16,712 nt of DNA from Bifidobacterium breve. Lineage in GTDB: Bacteria; Actinomycetota; Actinomycetes; S36-B12. Each line of letters starts with the position of its first letter. The first letter of the stretch is position 1. A program made the position numbers and the translations under genes. The DNA is taken from the NCBI GenBank assembly GCA_945885645.1, contig CAMCYV010000017.1, positions 1 through 16,712 on the forward strand, in the 5' to 3' direction. This document shows, piece after piece, positions 6,201-13,866 of the stretch. The notes beneath the pieces were generated by a model. That model was not told the DNA's origin. It did no database searches and saw only the letters and a list, made by a program, of their open reading frames with translations.

Positions 6201-6824
6201 ATGTCAATGTTGAACAATCCCACAGCACGCCGAGCGGTGAGCGGACTGGTAGATCCGCCTGCAAGGTTGCTTTTACGCCTACGCGTTTCACCCGATGCAG
6301 TTACCCTCGTGGGCACGCTCGGGGCTGTCTCCTGTGCGATTCTGTTCATCGCACGTGGAAGCTTCGTGGTGGGGGTTCTAGGAGTGATTGTTTTCGCAGC
6401 CGCAGACCTACTCGACGGAACCATGGCCCGGATCAAGGGAACGAGCGGGCCCTGGGGCAACTTTTTGGATGCGTCATTAGACCGAGTCGCAGACGGAGCC
6501 ATTTTTGGATCAGTTGCTTTTTGGGCAGCGAGTAACGATCAAATGTGGCTCACAGCGGGAGCGTTGATCGCACTTATTGCGGGCCAGGTCACGAGTTACA
6601 CAAAAGCCCGGGCTGAAGCAGTGGGCGCCGATGCAAACGTGGGAATTGTTGAAAGGGCTGAGCGACTCATGGCGATCTTGGCTGCTCTCTTTCTTGCCGG
6701 TCTAGGAGTTCCATGGGTCTTGGACATTGTTGTGTGGGCTTTGGCCGTACTGGGTCTAGCCACAGTGATTCAACGAGTCATCCACGTTCGTAAGCAACTC
6801 AAGTCACGCTCTGAAAACCCGTAG
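6201..6824 (+). CDS. pgsA: Phosphatidylinositol phosphate synthase (CDP-alcohol phosphatidyltransferase)
   Basis: An inner-membrane enzyme that joins CDP-diacylglycerol with inositol-1-phosphate to give phosphatidylinositol phosphate, the precursor of PI and of PIMs. The complete family motif is visible: D69-x2-D72-G73-x2-A76-R77-x8-G86-x3-D90-x3-D94. Its aspartates bind the metal ions and act in catalysis. Several hydrophobic helices surround it (about 36-68, 97-125 and 150-195), and the 207-residue length fits mycobacterial PgsA1 (about 217). The position between the HIT gene and patA-pimA supports the inositol-phosphate substrate over glycerol-phosphate. The start is ATG 6201 (MSM) or ATG 6207; the longer upstream frame runs antisense through the EF-G-like gene and I reject it. 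No strong ribosome binding site is seen, consistent with leaderless translation. Confidence 0.92.
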   Translation: MSMLNNPTARRAVSGLVDPPARLLLRLRVSPDAVTLVGTLGAVSCAILFIARGSFVVGVLGVIVFAAADLLDGTMARIKGTSGPWGNFLDASLDRVADGAIFGSVAFWAASNDQMWLTAGALIALIAGQVTSYTKARAEAVGADANVGIVERAERLMAILAALFLAGLGVPWVLDIVVWALAVLGLATVIQRVIHVRKQLKSRSENP

Positions 6825-6833
6825 TGATTCTTG

Positions 6834-7736
6834 ATGACTAGTAAATTGGATGTCGCTGATTCAGTTACGAATTGGGCGTACGGCGCAGGTTGGGCGGCGA
6901 CAAAGCGACTACCTGAGGGCGCTGCTCAACGAATGTTTCAAGTAGCAGCCGATATTCTGTGGCGGCAGGACGCCGGGGGTGTTGATCAACTGTCCAAGAA
7001 CCTAGCGCGGGTCTGCCCGGACCTTGACTCACATGAATTGAAGGACCTCACCCGAAAAGGAATGCGAAGTTACATGCGCTACTGGTGTGAGGCATTTCGA
7101 CTACCCACGATGTCTCCCGAGTACTTTTCGACCCAATTTCAATTGCGCGGGGTGGAGTTGCTCGACCAAGGGATGGAAGAGGGAAAAGGTGTTTTGATGA
7201 TTCCCGGACACATGGCCAACTGGGATCTGGCTGGAGCTTGGGGGGCTCAAAGATATGGTCGCGTCACTACCGTTGCTGAACGCCTTAAGCCAGAAAAACT
7301 CTTTGATCAGTTCCTGCAATACCGCGAATCACTCGGTATGGAAGTGTTGCCCTTGGGTGATTCTGACGTCATGCGCAACCTTATTGAGAGATTGAAATCG
7401 GGCGGATTAGTTGCTCTATTAGGTGACCGTGACATATCGGGCCGAGGAATTCCGGTTGATTTCTTCGGTGAGGAGGCAGGTTTTCCTGCTGGGCCAGCGA
7501 CTTTGGCGCTTCTCACTGGCGCTCCTTTGTATCCCGTCACAATGCATTTTGAAGGCCCAATCGCGGTTGGGGTAGTACATAATCGAGTTGAAGTGCCTGA
7601 ATCGCTGCCCAAGGCTGAACGTGTGTCCCACATGACCCAACAGATTGCCCGGGCTTTTGAGATTGGTATTGCTGAGCACCCAGAGGATTGGCACATGCTG
7701 CAGAAGGTATGGCTTGCGGATCGGAAGCCACGTTGA
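6834..7736 (+). CDS. patA: Phosphatidylinositol mannoside acyltransferase (LpxL/HtrB family)
   Basis: Transfers a fatty acyl chain to the mannose of PIM1/PIM2 on the cytoplasmic face of the membrane. The 300-residue protein belongs to the LpxL/HtrB-like acyltransferases. The HxxxxD catalytic motif is in GHMANWD (H126, D131). A second conserved stretch, GDRDISGRGIPVDFFGE followed by PAGPATLA, forms the rest of the active site. Length and motif position agree with mycobacterial PatA (Rv2611c, 316 residues). It lies 9 bp after pgsA and overlaps pimA by 4 nt, so the three are likely one unit. TTG 6831 is an alternative start directly before the ATG; no clear ribosome binding site distinguishes them. 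Confidence 0.93.
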   Translation: MTSKLDVADSVTNWAYGAGWAATKRLPEGAAQRMFQVAADILWRQDAGGVDQLSKNLARVCPDLDSHELKDLTRKGMRSYMRYWCEAFRLPTMSPEYFSTQFQLRGVELLDQGMEEGKGVLMIPGHMANWDLAGAWGAQRYGRVTTVAERLKPEKLFDQFLQYRESLGMEVLPLGDSDVMRNLIERLKSGGLVALLGDRDISGRGIPVDFFGEEAGFPAGPATLALLTGAPLYPVTMHFEGPIAVGVVHNRVEVPESLPKAERVSHMTQQIARAFEIGIAEHPEDWHMLQKVWLADRKPR

Positions 7737-8917
7737 GCATTAGACGAATTGGAATCGTATGTCCATATTCATGGGATGTGCCTGGGGGAGTCCGTAGCCA
7801 TGTGGCTGATCTTGCATTGACATTGCAAAGTAAAGGCTATGAAGTAAGTGTCCTAGCGCCGGTAGAGGACCCCGATACGTTGCCCGATTACGTTTTTGAC
7901 GGAGGTCGCCCGATTGCTGTCTCATATAACGGCGCTGTCGCAAGATTGAGTTTTGGTGTTCGGGCAACAAGACGTGTTCGTCAATGGATTCGTGAAGGCA
8001 ATTTTGACATCGTGCATATTCACGAGCCCGTCGCCCCAAGTTCTTCGCTATTGACATGCTGGGCAGCGAGGGGTCCCTTGGTAGCAACATGGCATTCCTC
8101 CAATGAACGATCTCGCATTCTCTCCGCGGGTTATTACGTTGCCCAGACAGCAATGGAGAAAATCCGCGGGCGGATTGCGGTGAGTGAAGCGGCCCGAGAA
8201 ACCCTTGTGCGCCATATTGGCGGGGATGCCGTATTGATTCCCAATGGAGTTCGCGTGGCTGAATTTCGGGATCAAGAAAGCGTGACGGTTGAGGGCACCC
8301 AAAAGATCTTGTTTCTGGGACGGATCGACGAGCCGCGCAAAGGACTTGAAGTGCTCCTACGAGCTATTCCACAAGTATTTTCGACGCTCGACCGTTGCCA
8401 ATTGATCGTAGCCGGGCCCGGTGATCCAGCCGAGTTCCTAGAGTTTATTGACCCAAGTTGGGGTGATCGCGTGAAGTTTGTCGGCATCATTTCTGATGAA
8501 GAAAAACGACGAACCTTGAACCAAGCGGATCTGTATGTCGCTCCGCACATTGGCGGTGAGTCATTTGGAATCGTGCTGGCAGAGGCCATGGCGGCAGGAA
8601 CGGCCGTAGTTGCATCTGATCTGCCGGCATTTAATCGAGTGTTGCAATCGGGCAAGGCCGGGAGAATCTTCCCGGTTGGTGACTCAGAAACGTTGGGAAT
8701 GTCAATCATTGAGTTGTTGACTGATGTAGATCAGCGTCAGGCGCTAGTCGACGCCGGAAACATTCGAGTGATGGACTTTGATTGGGATCATGTTGTGCAA
8801 GATGTCATTGCTGTCTATGAAGCTGTACACACCGAAGGTGAAAAAGTGGAAGAGGATTTGCGGGGGCAGGTCGTCGGTAGGTTTGCAGGCAGATCAATTC
8901 GATCAAGCGAGGAGTAA
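7733..8917 (+). CDS. pimA: Phosphatidylinositol alpha-mannosyltransferase
   Basis: A GDP-mannose-dependent GT4 (GT-B fold) enzyme that adds the first mannose to phosphatidylinositol at the inner leaflet. The 394-residue protein matches mycobacterial PimA along its length. The N-terminal IGIVCPYSWDVPGGV loop carries the Gly pair near the acceptor site. HIHEP is in the middle, GRIDEPRKGL holds the Arg/Lys that contact GDP, and GGESFGIVLAEAMAAG carries the conserved Glu that binds mannose. I chose TTG 7733, which overlaps the patA stop by 4 nt (TTGA) and gives the family's N-terminus. The longer in-frame ATG at 7688 would add 15 unrelated residues antisense to nothing but inside patA. An AGGAG in its last codons serves the next gene. 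Confidence 0.95.
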   Translation: MSIRRIGIVCPYSWDVPGGVRSHVADLALTLQSKGYEVSVLAPVEDPDTLPDYVFDGGRPIAVSYNGAVARLSFGVRATRRVRQWIREGNFDIVHIHEPVAPSSSLLTCWAARGPLVATWHSSNERSRILSAGYYVAQTAMEKIRGRIAVSEAARETLVRHIGGDAVLIPNGVRVAEFRDQESVTVEGTQKILFLGRIDEPRKGLEVLLRAIPQVFSTLDRCQLIVAGPGDPAEFLEFIDPSWGDRVKFVGIISDEEKRRTLNQADLYVAPHIGGESFGIVLAEAMAAGTAVVASDLPAFNRVLQSGKAGRIFPVGDSETLGMSIIELLTDVDQRQALVDAGNIRVMDFDWDHVVQDVIAVYEAVHTEGEKVEEDLRGQVVGRFAGRSIRSSEE

Positions 8918-8919
8918 TC

Positions 8920-9468
8920 GTGGCTTTATGGATTTTCTTAGCCGTGGTCTTCGTTCTGCTCGGTGCCTATTTTATTCTCTACCTAGGGATGACAGCCGGA
9001 AGAATTGACCGCCTGCATCGTCGAATCGACATCGCGATGATTTCATTGGACTCCCACCTACTGCGTCGCTCCGGGGTGCTGCTGGAACTCGCATCAAGTG
9101 GTTTCTTGGATCCTGCTTCATCGGTCTTGATTTCTGAATCAGCTCACGCAGCACGTTTATCAACAGATCTGTCATCAACCCAACGTGATCGCGCAGAGTC
9201 TGAACTTACTTCGGCTCTAAACGCCGTTCTTGACACCGAGGAAATTGAGCTAATCCAGGGTGAAGTTGGAGGCCCTGAGATCCTTGAAGAATGTTTCGCC
9301 GCCTCCCGCAGGGCTGAACTTTCACGAAGATTTCTTAATGATGCAGTTCGGGCTTGCGTGCAATTGCGGCAGCAGCGATCCGCCCGATGGTTTCACCTTG
9401 CCGGGCATACTCCACTCCCTCAAACACGAGAGATATATGACCATCTCGAGATTTCGGTCCGCGGATAG
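8920..9468 (+). CDS. Single-pass membrane protein, Rv2609c-like N-terminal region, weakly LemA-like
   Basis: A 182-residue protein with one N-terminal membrane helix (about 2-23), then a basic helical segment (GRIDRLHRRID) and a mainly helical soluble part to the end. The pattern RRIDxAxxxLDxxLLRR and a late NDAVRACVQLRQQRSARWFHLAG segment recall LemA-type coiled-coil proteins. By position it corresponds to mycobacterial Rv2609c, which as I recall carries a C-terminal NUDIX domain; no NUDIX box (GX5EX7REUXEEXGU) is present here. GTG 8920 has AGGAG 5 nt upstream, inside the pimA end, and starts 2 nt after the pimA stop. The function is unknown; context suggests a link to PI/PIM lipids or the envelope. 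Confidence 0.6.
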   Translation: MALWIFLAVVFVLLGAYFILYLGMTAGRIDRLHRRIDIAMISLDSHLLRRSGVLLELASSGFLDPASSVLISESAHAARLSTDLSSTQRDRAESELTSALNAVLDTEEIELIQGEVGGPEILEECFAASRRAELSRRFLNDAVRACVQLRQQRSARWFHLAGHTPLPQTREIYDHLEISVRG

Positions 9469-9537
9469 ATTGCCGGTTCCGCAGCTGGGCCGGTTGGGCC
9501 GGTATGGGTGGAAATGCTGAAGATGAAGCCTTCCCCT

Positions 9538-9585
9538 ATCATGGGGCATCTCATAAGGCGGGTCGCCCCACGATGATCAATTTTT
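9538..9585 (+). terminator. Hairpin plus T tract in the pdxS leader: terminator or attenuator candidate
   Basis: Arms tggggc (9542-9547) and gcccca (9565-9570) pair perfectly. The stem can be extended by atca/tgat past a 3-nt bulge, and TTTTT follows at 9581-9585. It could end the upstream lipid operon. A TATCAT at 9537-9542 is a possible pdxS -10 and would place the transcription start inside the hairpin. A smaller competing hairpin (ggcg/cgcc at 9557-9567) is also possible. The remaining gap from 9469 holds the direct repeat gggccggt twice and nothing else recognisable. Confidence 0.4.
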
Positions 9586-9598
9586 AAGGATGGCAAGT

Positions 9599-10492
9599 AT
9601 GTCTAGTGAAATCAGCACCGGCACTAGCCGCGTAAAGCGTGGAATGGCCGAAATGCTCAAGGGTGGCGTGATCATGGATGTGGTCAACGTTGATCAAGCA
9701 AAAATAGCTGAAGATGCAGGGGCCGTAGCAGTAATGGCACTTGAGCGGGTTCCCGCGGACATTCGCGCCGAAGGTGGCGTAAGTCGTATGTCAGATCCAG
9801 ACATGATTGATGCCATCAAGGCAGCAGTGAGCATTCCAGTTATGGCGAAGGTTCGAATAGGTCATTTCGCAGAAGCTCAAGTTTTGGAATCGCTCGGGGT
9901 TGACTACATTGACGAATCCGAGGTCTTATCACCCGCGGATTACGCAAATCACATTGATAAGTGGAAGTTCACTGTGCCATTCGTGTGCGGGGCAACCAAC
10001 CTAGGTGAAGCACTGCGTCGACTGACCGAAGGTGCCGCGATGATTCGCTCTAAGGGCGAGGCCGGCACCGGTGATGTCTCAAACGCTGTCACTCATATGC
10101 GTAAGATTCGATCCGAGGTTTTACGGCTCTCATCAATGGCACCCGACGAACTCTTTGTCGCAGCAAAGGAATTACAGGCGCCATACGATCTTGTGGTTGA
10201 AGTAGCTCGAACGGGTTCGCTCCCAACAGTTCTCTTCACTGCTGGTGGCATTGCGACACCAGCCGACGCCGCACTCATGATGCAGTTGGGAGCTGACGGT
10301 GTTTTTGTTGGCAGCGGAATTTTCAAATCTGGCAACCCGGCCGAGCGCGCGAATGCGGTAGTGCAGGCAACAATGCACTACGACAATCCCGATGTTGTGG
10401 CAAAGGTCAGTCGCGGATTGGGTGAGGCAATGGTGGGCATCAACGTTGCGGATATTCCAGTTCATCACCGTCTTGAAGATCGTGGCTGGTAG
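9599..10492 (+). CDS. pdxS: Pyridoxal 5'-phosphate synthase, PdxS (synthase) subunit
   Basis: Makes PLP from ribose 5-phosphate, glyceraldehyde 3-phosphate and ammonia delivered by PdxT, in a 12+12 complex in the cytoplasm. The 297-residue (beta/alpha)8 barrel is nearly invariant. Key residues are visible: D27 in IMDVVNVDQA, K84 in MAKVRIGH, which carries the substrate covalently, and K152 in RSKGEAGTGD, the phosphate loop that takes over the intermediate. The C-terminal GGIATPADAALMMQLGADGVFVGSGIFKS segment is also standard. I prefer ATG 9599 over ATG 9590: AAGGA at 9586-9590 has correct spacing for 9599 but overlaps the earlier ATG. pdxT begins 7 nt after the stop. Confidence 0.98.
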   Translation: MSSEISTGTSRVKRGMAEMLKGGVIMDVVNVDQAKIAEDAGAVAVMALERVPADIRAEGGVSRMSDPDMIDAIKAAVSIPVMAKVRIGHFAEAQVLESLGVDYIDESEVLSPADYANHIDKWKFTVPFVCGATNLGEALRRLTEGAAMIRSKGEAGTGDVSNAVTHMRKIRSEVLRLSSMAPDELFVAAKELQAPYDLVVEVARTGSLPTVLFTAGGIATPADAALMMQLGADGVFVGSGIFKSGNPAERANAVVQATMHYDNPDVVAKVSRGLGEAMVGINVADIPVHHRLEDRGW

Positions 10493-10498
10493 GTCTTA

Positions 10499-11110
10499 GT
10501 GCAGCCGGTTCCCACAATTGGGGTGCTGGCCATTCAAGGTGGAGTTCGCGAGCATCTACGGGCCCTTGAGGCATCGGGGGTTAACTCCACTGCGGTGAAA
10601 ACGCGTGAGCAACTCAGTAGGGTCGACGCGCTGGTCATTCCTGGCGGTGAATCCAGCACCATGGACAAGTTGGCGCGCACCTTCGAGTTGATGGAGCCAC
10701 TGCGGGAAGCACGCGCGAGCGGGTTACCGATGTTCGGTTCGTGCGCCGGAATGATCATGTTGGCTGACCGGATTGTCGGCGCTATTGAAGGCCAAGAGTC
10801 AATAAGGGGCCTTGACATCTCGGTTGAACGTAACGCATTTGGTTCACAGTCCGAGTCCTTTGAGACCGGGATTGTTGTTCGGGGTATTCGGGAGCCAGAT
10901 CGGCAATTTGAGGGCGTCTTCATCCGAGCCCCGTGGGTGCTTGAGGTGGGAGAGGCCACCGACGTAATTGCAAGGATTAGTTCTGGTCCCCACGAGGGTA
11001 GGATTGTTGGGGTGCGAAGTGAAACTTTAATGGCAACGTCATTTCACCCTGAATTAACCGCGGATCTTAGGGTCCATGAGTTGTTTGTAGAGATGGTGAG
11101 GAATTCATGA
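10499..11110 (+). CDS. pdxT: Pyridoxal 5'-phosphate synthase, PdxT glutaminase subunit
   Basis: A class I glutamine amidotransferase that hydrolyses glutamine and channels ammonia to PdxS. At 203 residues it has the usual size. GGESS (49-53) lies near the oxyanion and glutamine site. The nucleophile is C82 in FGSCAGM, and H183 and E185 in SFHPE complete the triad. The GTG start follows pdxS by 6 nt; the Shine-Dalgarno sequence is weak, so translational coupling is likely. The stop overlaps the yebC start (ATGA). Confidence 0.97.
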   Translation: MQPVPTIGVLAIQGGVREHLRALEASGVNSTAVKTREQLSRVDALVIPGGESSTMDKLARTFELMEPLREARASGLPMFGSCAGMIMLADRIVGAIEGQESIRGLDISVERNAFGSQSESFETGIVVRGIREPDRQFEGVFIRAPWVLEVGEATDVIARISSGPHEGRIVGVRSETLMATSFHPELTADLRVHELFVEMVRNS

Positions 11111-11868
11111 GTGGACATTCCAAATGGGCAACGACCAAACACAAAAAGGCGGTCATTGACGCCCGTCGCGGGAAACTCTTCGCCAAGCTGATTAAAAACA
11201 TTGAGGTCGCGGCCCGCCAGGGAGGGGGAGACCTCGAAGGCAACCCCACGCTCTTTGACGCAGTTCAAAAGGCACGCAAGAACTCCGTGCCGTTGGACAA
11301 TATCGAGCGGGCTGTCAAACGTGGGTCTGGCGCAGAAACAGGTGGAGCCGATTGGCAGACCATCATGTACGAAGGCTACGGGCCCGGTGGTGTGGCTGTA
11401 CTCGTTGAATGCCTCACCGACAATCGCAACCGTGCGGCCTCTGAAGTTCGCGTTGCAATGACGCGCAATGGCGGCTCAATGGCTGATCCTGGAAGTGTCT
11501 CATATCTTTTCGGCCGTAAAGGGGTTGTTATTGTTAACAAAACCTCAGAAGGTCAGGAAGTTTCCGAGGATCAGATTCTTGATGCGGTCTTGGAGGTCGG
11601 CGCCCAGGAAGTCAATGATCACGGTGAATCGTTTGAAATTGTTTCGGAGGCGACCGATGTGGTGGCAGTGCGCAAGGCTTTACAGGGAGCCGGAATAGAT
11701 TATGAATCTGCTGAGGCGACGTTCATGCCAAGCATGACCGTGCCCATGGATGAACAGGGTGCAATGCAACTTTTTCGCATGTTGGAGGCTCTCGAAGACA
11801 GCGACGATGTCCAAAACGTCTACGCGAACTTTGACGTATCCGATGAAATCATGGATGCGGTCGGATAG
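11107..11868 (+). CDS. yebC: YebC/PmpR-family protein (TACO1 family)
   Basis: A 253-residue member of the YebC family, with the N-terminal signature MSGHSKWATTKHKKAVIDARRG and the central MYEGYGPGGVAVLVE and LTDNRNRAASEVR segments. Family members were described as DNA-binding regulators (including regulation of ruv genes). More recent work links them to translation of difficult stretches such as polyproline. The ATG overlaps the pdxT stop by 4 nt. In many bacteria yebC lies directly before ruvC; here a WS/DGAT gene sits between them. Confidence 0.95.
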   Translation: MSGHSKWATTKHKKAVIDARRGKLFAKLIKNIEVAARQGGGDLEGNPTLFDAVQKARKNSVPLDNIERAVKRGSGAETGGADWQTIMYEGYGPGGVAVLVECLTDNRNRAASEVRVAMTRNGGSMADPGSVSYLFGRKGVVIVNKTSEGQEVSEDQILDAVLEVGAQEVNDHGESFEIVSEATDVVAVRKALQGAGIDYESAEATFMPSMTVPMDEQGAMQLFRMLEALEDSDDVQNVYANFDVSDEIMDAVG

Positions 11869-11870
11869 AC

Positions 11871-13274
11871 ATGGCGACGGATTCTGTTGGCAAGCAACTG
11901 AGAGGTTGGGATGCGGCAACCTTTCGAACGGCCAGCGGAGACCCAACAATGCGTTCCACAGTTGTTGCGATGGCAATCTTGGATTCGGCACCTGATTGGA
12001 AACGGCTTCGGGCGAGACTAGAGCGACTGACACTCTTTGTGCCTGAGCTCCGGATGCGTCCGCTCTATGGAGCAATCGGTTTCTCCGCCCCACGACTGAG
12101 CATTGATCCGGATTTTGATCTAGATTTTCATGTGCGTCGCTATCGACTTCCCGAAGGCGGCGGCTGGAATGACGTGTTGTCTGATGCCCGCCGAATAAGT
12201 TTGGGGGATTTCGATCACAATCGGCCGTTGTGGGAAGCAACACTCATTGAAGGTCTGCCTGATGGCCACAGCGCGTTCTTACTCAAGTTGCACCACTCAA
12301 TTGCCGACGGCGCCGCAACGGTAATGATCGCGTTAACGCTCTTCGAATTCGGAACGGAAACGAATACCGACGAGCCCGAGCCGCCGGCAGCCCCAGTAGG
12401 TGTTGATGTCAGTTGGCAGGACCTACTCGTGGCAAATTCTTTGGACAACTTAGTGCGGGTTGCTGACGGCGCGAAAGGACTTTTCGGAACTGCGCTTCGC
12501 TTGGCAAAAGCGTCGCTAACGGACCCCGCTCTGGCGTATGAAAAGACCGTGGAAACGATCGGGTCCATAACCCGAGCGACGACGGTCTATGACGCCCCGC
12601 TCTCACCAATATTGACTGCGCGGGGCACCACGTACACATTTGGCACCTTGGAAATGTCATTTACTGATATTCGCAATGCCGCGAAGTCCCGTGATTTGAG
12701 TGTCAATGACGCATTCATGGCTGCCGTGATGACCGGAATGCAGTTATATCACGCTCGGCATGGCAGTAGCGCGGAGTCACTGCGCGTCAATGTCCCGATT
12801 TCTTTAAGAGGCGATGCCGGTGACCGCAGTGGTCAGGCTGCAAATGCTGTGGCAATTGCCCGATTCCCGATGCAGGTGGCCGGAAAGTCAACCCTTGAAT
12901 TGATGCAGCAGGCACATGAGTTGGTAGACCAGTGGAGGCGCGAGCCAGCGATGCAACTGGCTGACCCGCTCGCTGAAGTCAGTTGGTTCGTTCCTGTGCC
13001 CATGCTGGCATCGGTAGCCCGAGCATCAGACATCACCACCAGCAATGTTCCTGGTCCACCCATTCCTATTTATCTCGCAGGAAGTCGCATGATTGCCGTT
13101 TACCCGCTGGTTGCCACAATCGGTGCGGCGGTGAATGTCACCATGGTGACATACGATTCAAAGGCGTTCATCGGTGTCTCTACCGACGATCGTGCAATCG
13201 GTGATCCTGCTGAATTAATGCATGATCTCCGCGCGGGCTTCCATGCGGTAACCCTTGCGGGCGATACTCTCTAA
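11871..13274 (+). CDS. Wax ester synthase / diacylglycerol acyltransferase (WS/DGAT)
   Basis: A 467-residue bifunctional acyltransferase-family protein, predicted to transfer acyl-CoA to diacylglycerol or fatty alcohols at the membrane surface, giving triacylglycerol or wax ester stores. The HHxxxDG catalytic motif is intact (HHSIADG, 141-147). Other family marks are HNRPLWEATLIEGL just before it, NVPISLRG in the middle, and the SNVPGPP motif with a following xYPLVA stretch near the C-terminus. The length fits the family (about 450-500). It starts 2 nt after the yebC stop, so it is probably co-expressed with yebC. Substrate preference cannot be read from sequence alone, and some family members make other esters. 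A 76-bp gap with no gene separates it from ruvC. Confidence 0.93.
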   Translation: MATDSVGKQLRGWDAATFRTASGDPTMRSTVVAMAILDSAPDWKRLRARLERLTLFVPELRMRPLYGAIGFSAPRLSIDPDFDLDFHVRRYRLPEGGGWNDVLSDARRISLGDFDHNRPLWEATLIEGLPDGHSAFLLKLHHSIADGAATVMIALTLFEFGTETNTDEPEPPAAPVGVDVSWQDLLVANSLDNLVRVADGAKGLFGTALRLAKASLTDPALAYEKTVETIGSITRATTVYDAPLSPILTARGTTYTFGTLEMSFTDIRNAAKSRDLSVNDAFMAAVMTGMQLYHARHGSSAESLRVNVPISLRGDAGDRSGQAANAVAIARFPMQVAGKSTLELMQQAHELVDQWRREPAMQLADPLAEVSWFVPVPMLASVARASDITTSNVPGPPIPIYLAGSRMIAVYPLVATIGAAVNVTMVTYDSKAFIGVSTDDRAIGDPAELMHDLRAGFHAVTLAGDTL

Positions 13275-13350
13275 AGGCAGGAATTTAGGCCAGATTGGGT
13301 TTCACGGATTGGTTGCAGGCTGGCCCCGTTCAATGAGTGAAAGAGGATTT

Positions 13351-13866
13351 ATGCGTGTTCTGGGGATTGATCCAGGGCTCACCCGATGCGGTGTCGCTGT
13401 GATTGATGGCACCCCCGGACGGCCCGTGCTGGCGCATTTTGTAGGAGTTATCACTACACCCGCGCAGAGCGACCTCTGCGATCGGTTAGCTACCCTGCAT
13501 GCAGAGCTGTCGCTGATTATCGACAAATATTCTCCAGAAGTTATTGCTATTGAACGTGTTTTTAGCCAACAAAATGTTCGATCCGCAATGTCAACAGCAC
13601 AGGCCGCCGGAATTGGATTACTCCTTGCTGGGCAACGCGGAATTCGAGTCGGGATGCACACCCCGACTGAAGTGAAGGCCGCTGTCACGGGCAATGGAAG
13701 AGCCGATAAGAATCAAGTAACGCTCATGGTTACGAGAATCGCGCAACTGAAAGTGGCACCAAAGCCGGCGGACGCAGCGGATGCACTCGCAATTGCAATC
13801 ACTGCCGCATGGCGTGGAAGCGTCGAAGCTAAATATGAAGCTGCTCGAAAGGCTTATGCAAAGTGA
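13351..13866 (+). CDS. ruvC: Holliday junction resolvase RuvC
   Basis: The dimeric endonuclease that cuts Holliday junctions within the RuvABC complex. In the 171-residue protein all four acidic catalytic residues are present: D7 in GIDPG, E68 in AIERVF, and D141 and D144 in ADAADALA. I chose ATG 13351 because it gives the invariant MRVLGIDPG N-terminus and has AAGAGGA just upstream; ATG 13333 is in frame but less likely. The stop overlaps the ruvA GTG by 4 nt. The preceding gap contains only a loose inverted repeat, ggccag/ctggcc. Confidence 0.97.
   Translation: MRVLGIDPGLTRCGVAVIDGTPGRPVLAHFVGVITTPAQSDLCDRLATLHAELSLIIDKYSPEVIAIERVFSQQNVRSAMSTAQAAGIGLLLAGQRGIRVGMHTPTEVKAAVTGNGRADKNQVTLMVTRIAQLKVAPKPADAADALAIAITAAWRGSVEAKYEAARKAYAK

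Noticed and set aside
11680..12243. 187-codon minus-strand open frame
   Set aside because: It is antisense to the end of yebC and the start of the WS/DGAT gene, both certain; its product is low in hydrophobic patterning and has no family look.
13255..13350. Longer N-terminus for RuvC
   Set aside because: The RuvC family begins at MRVLGIDPG; the upstream frame overlaps the WS/DGAT end, and a ribosome binding site precedes ATG 13351.
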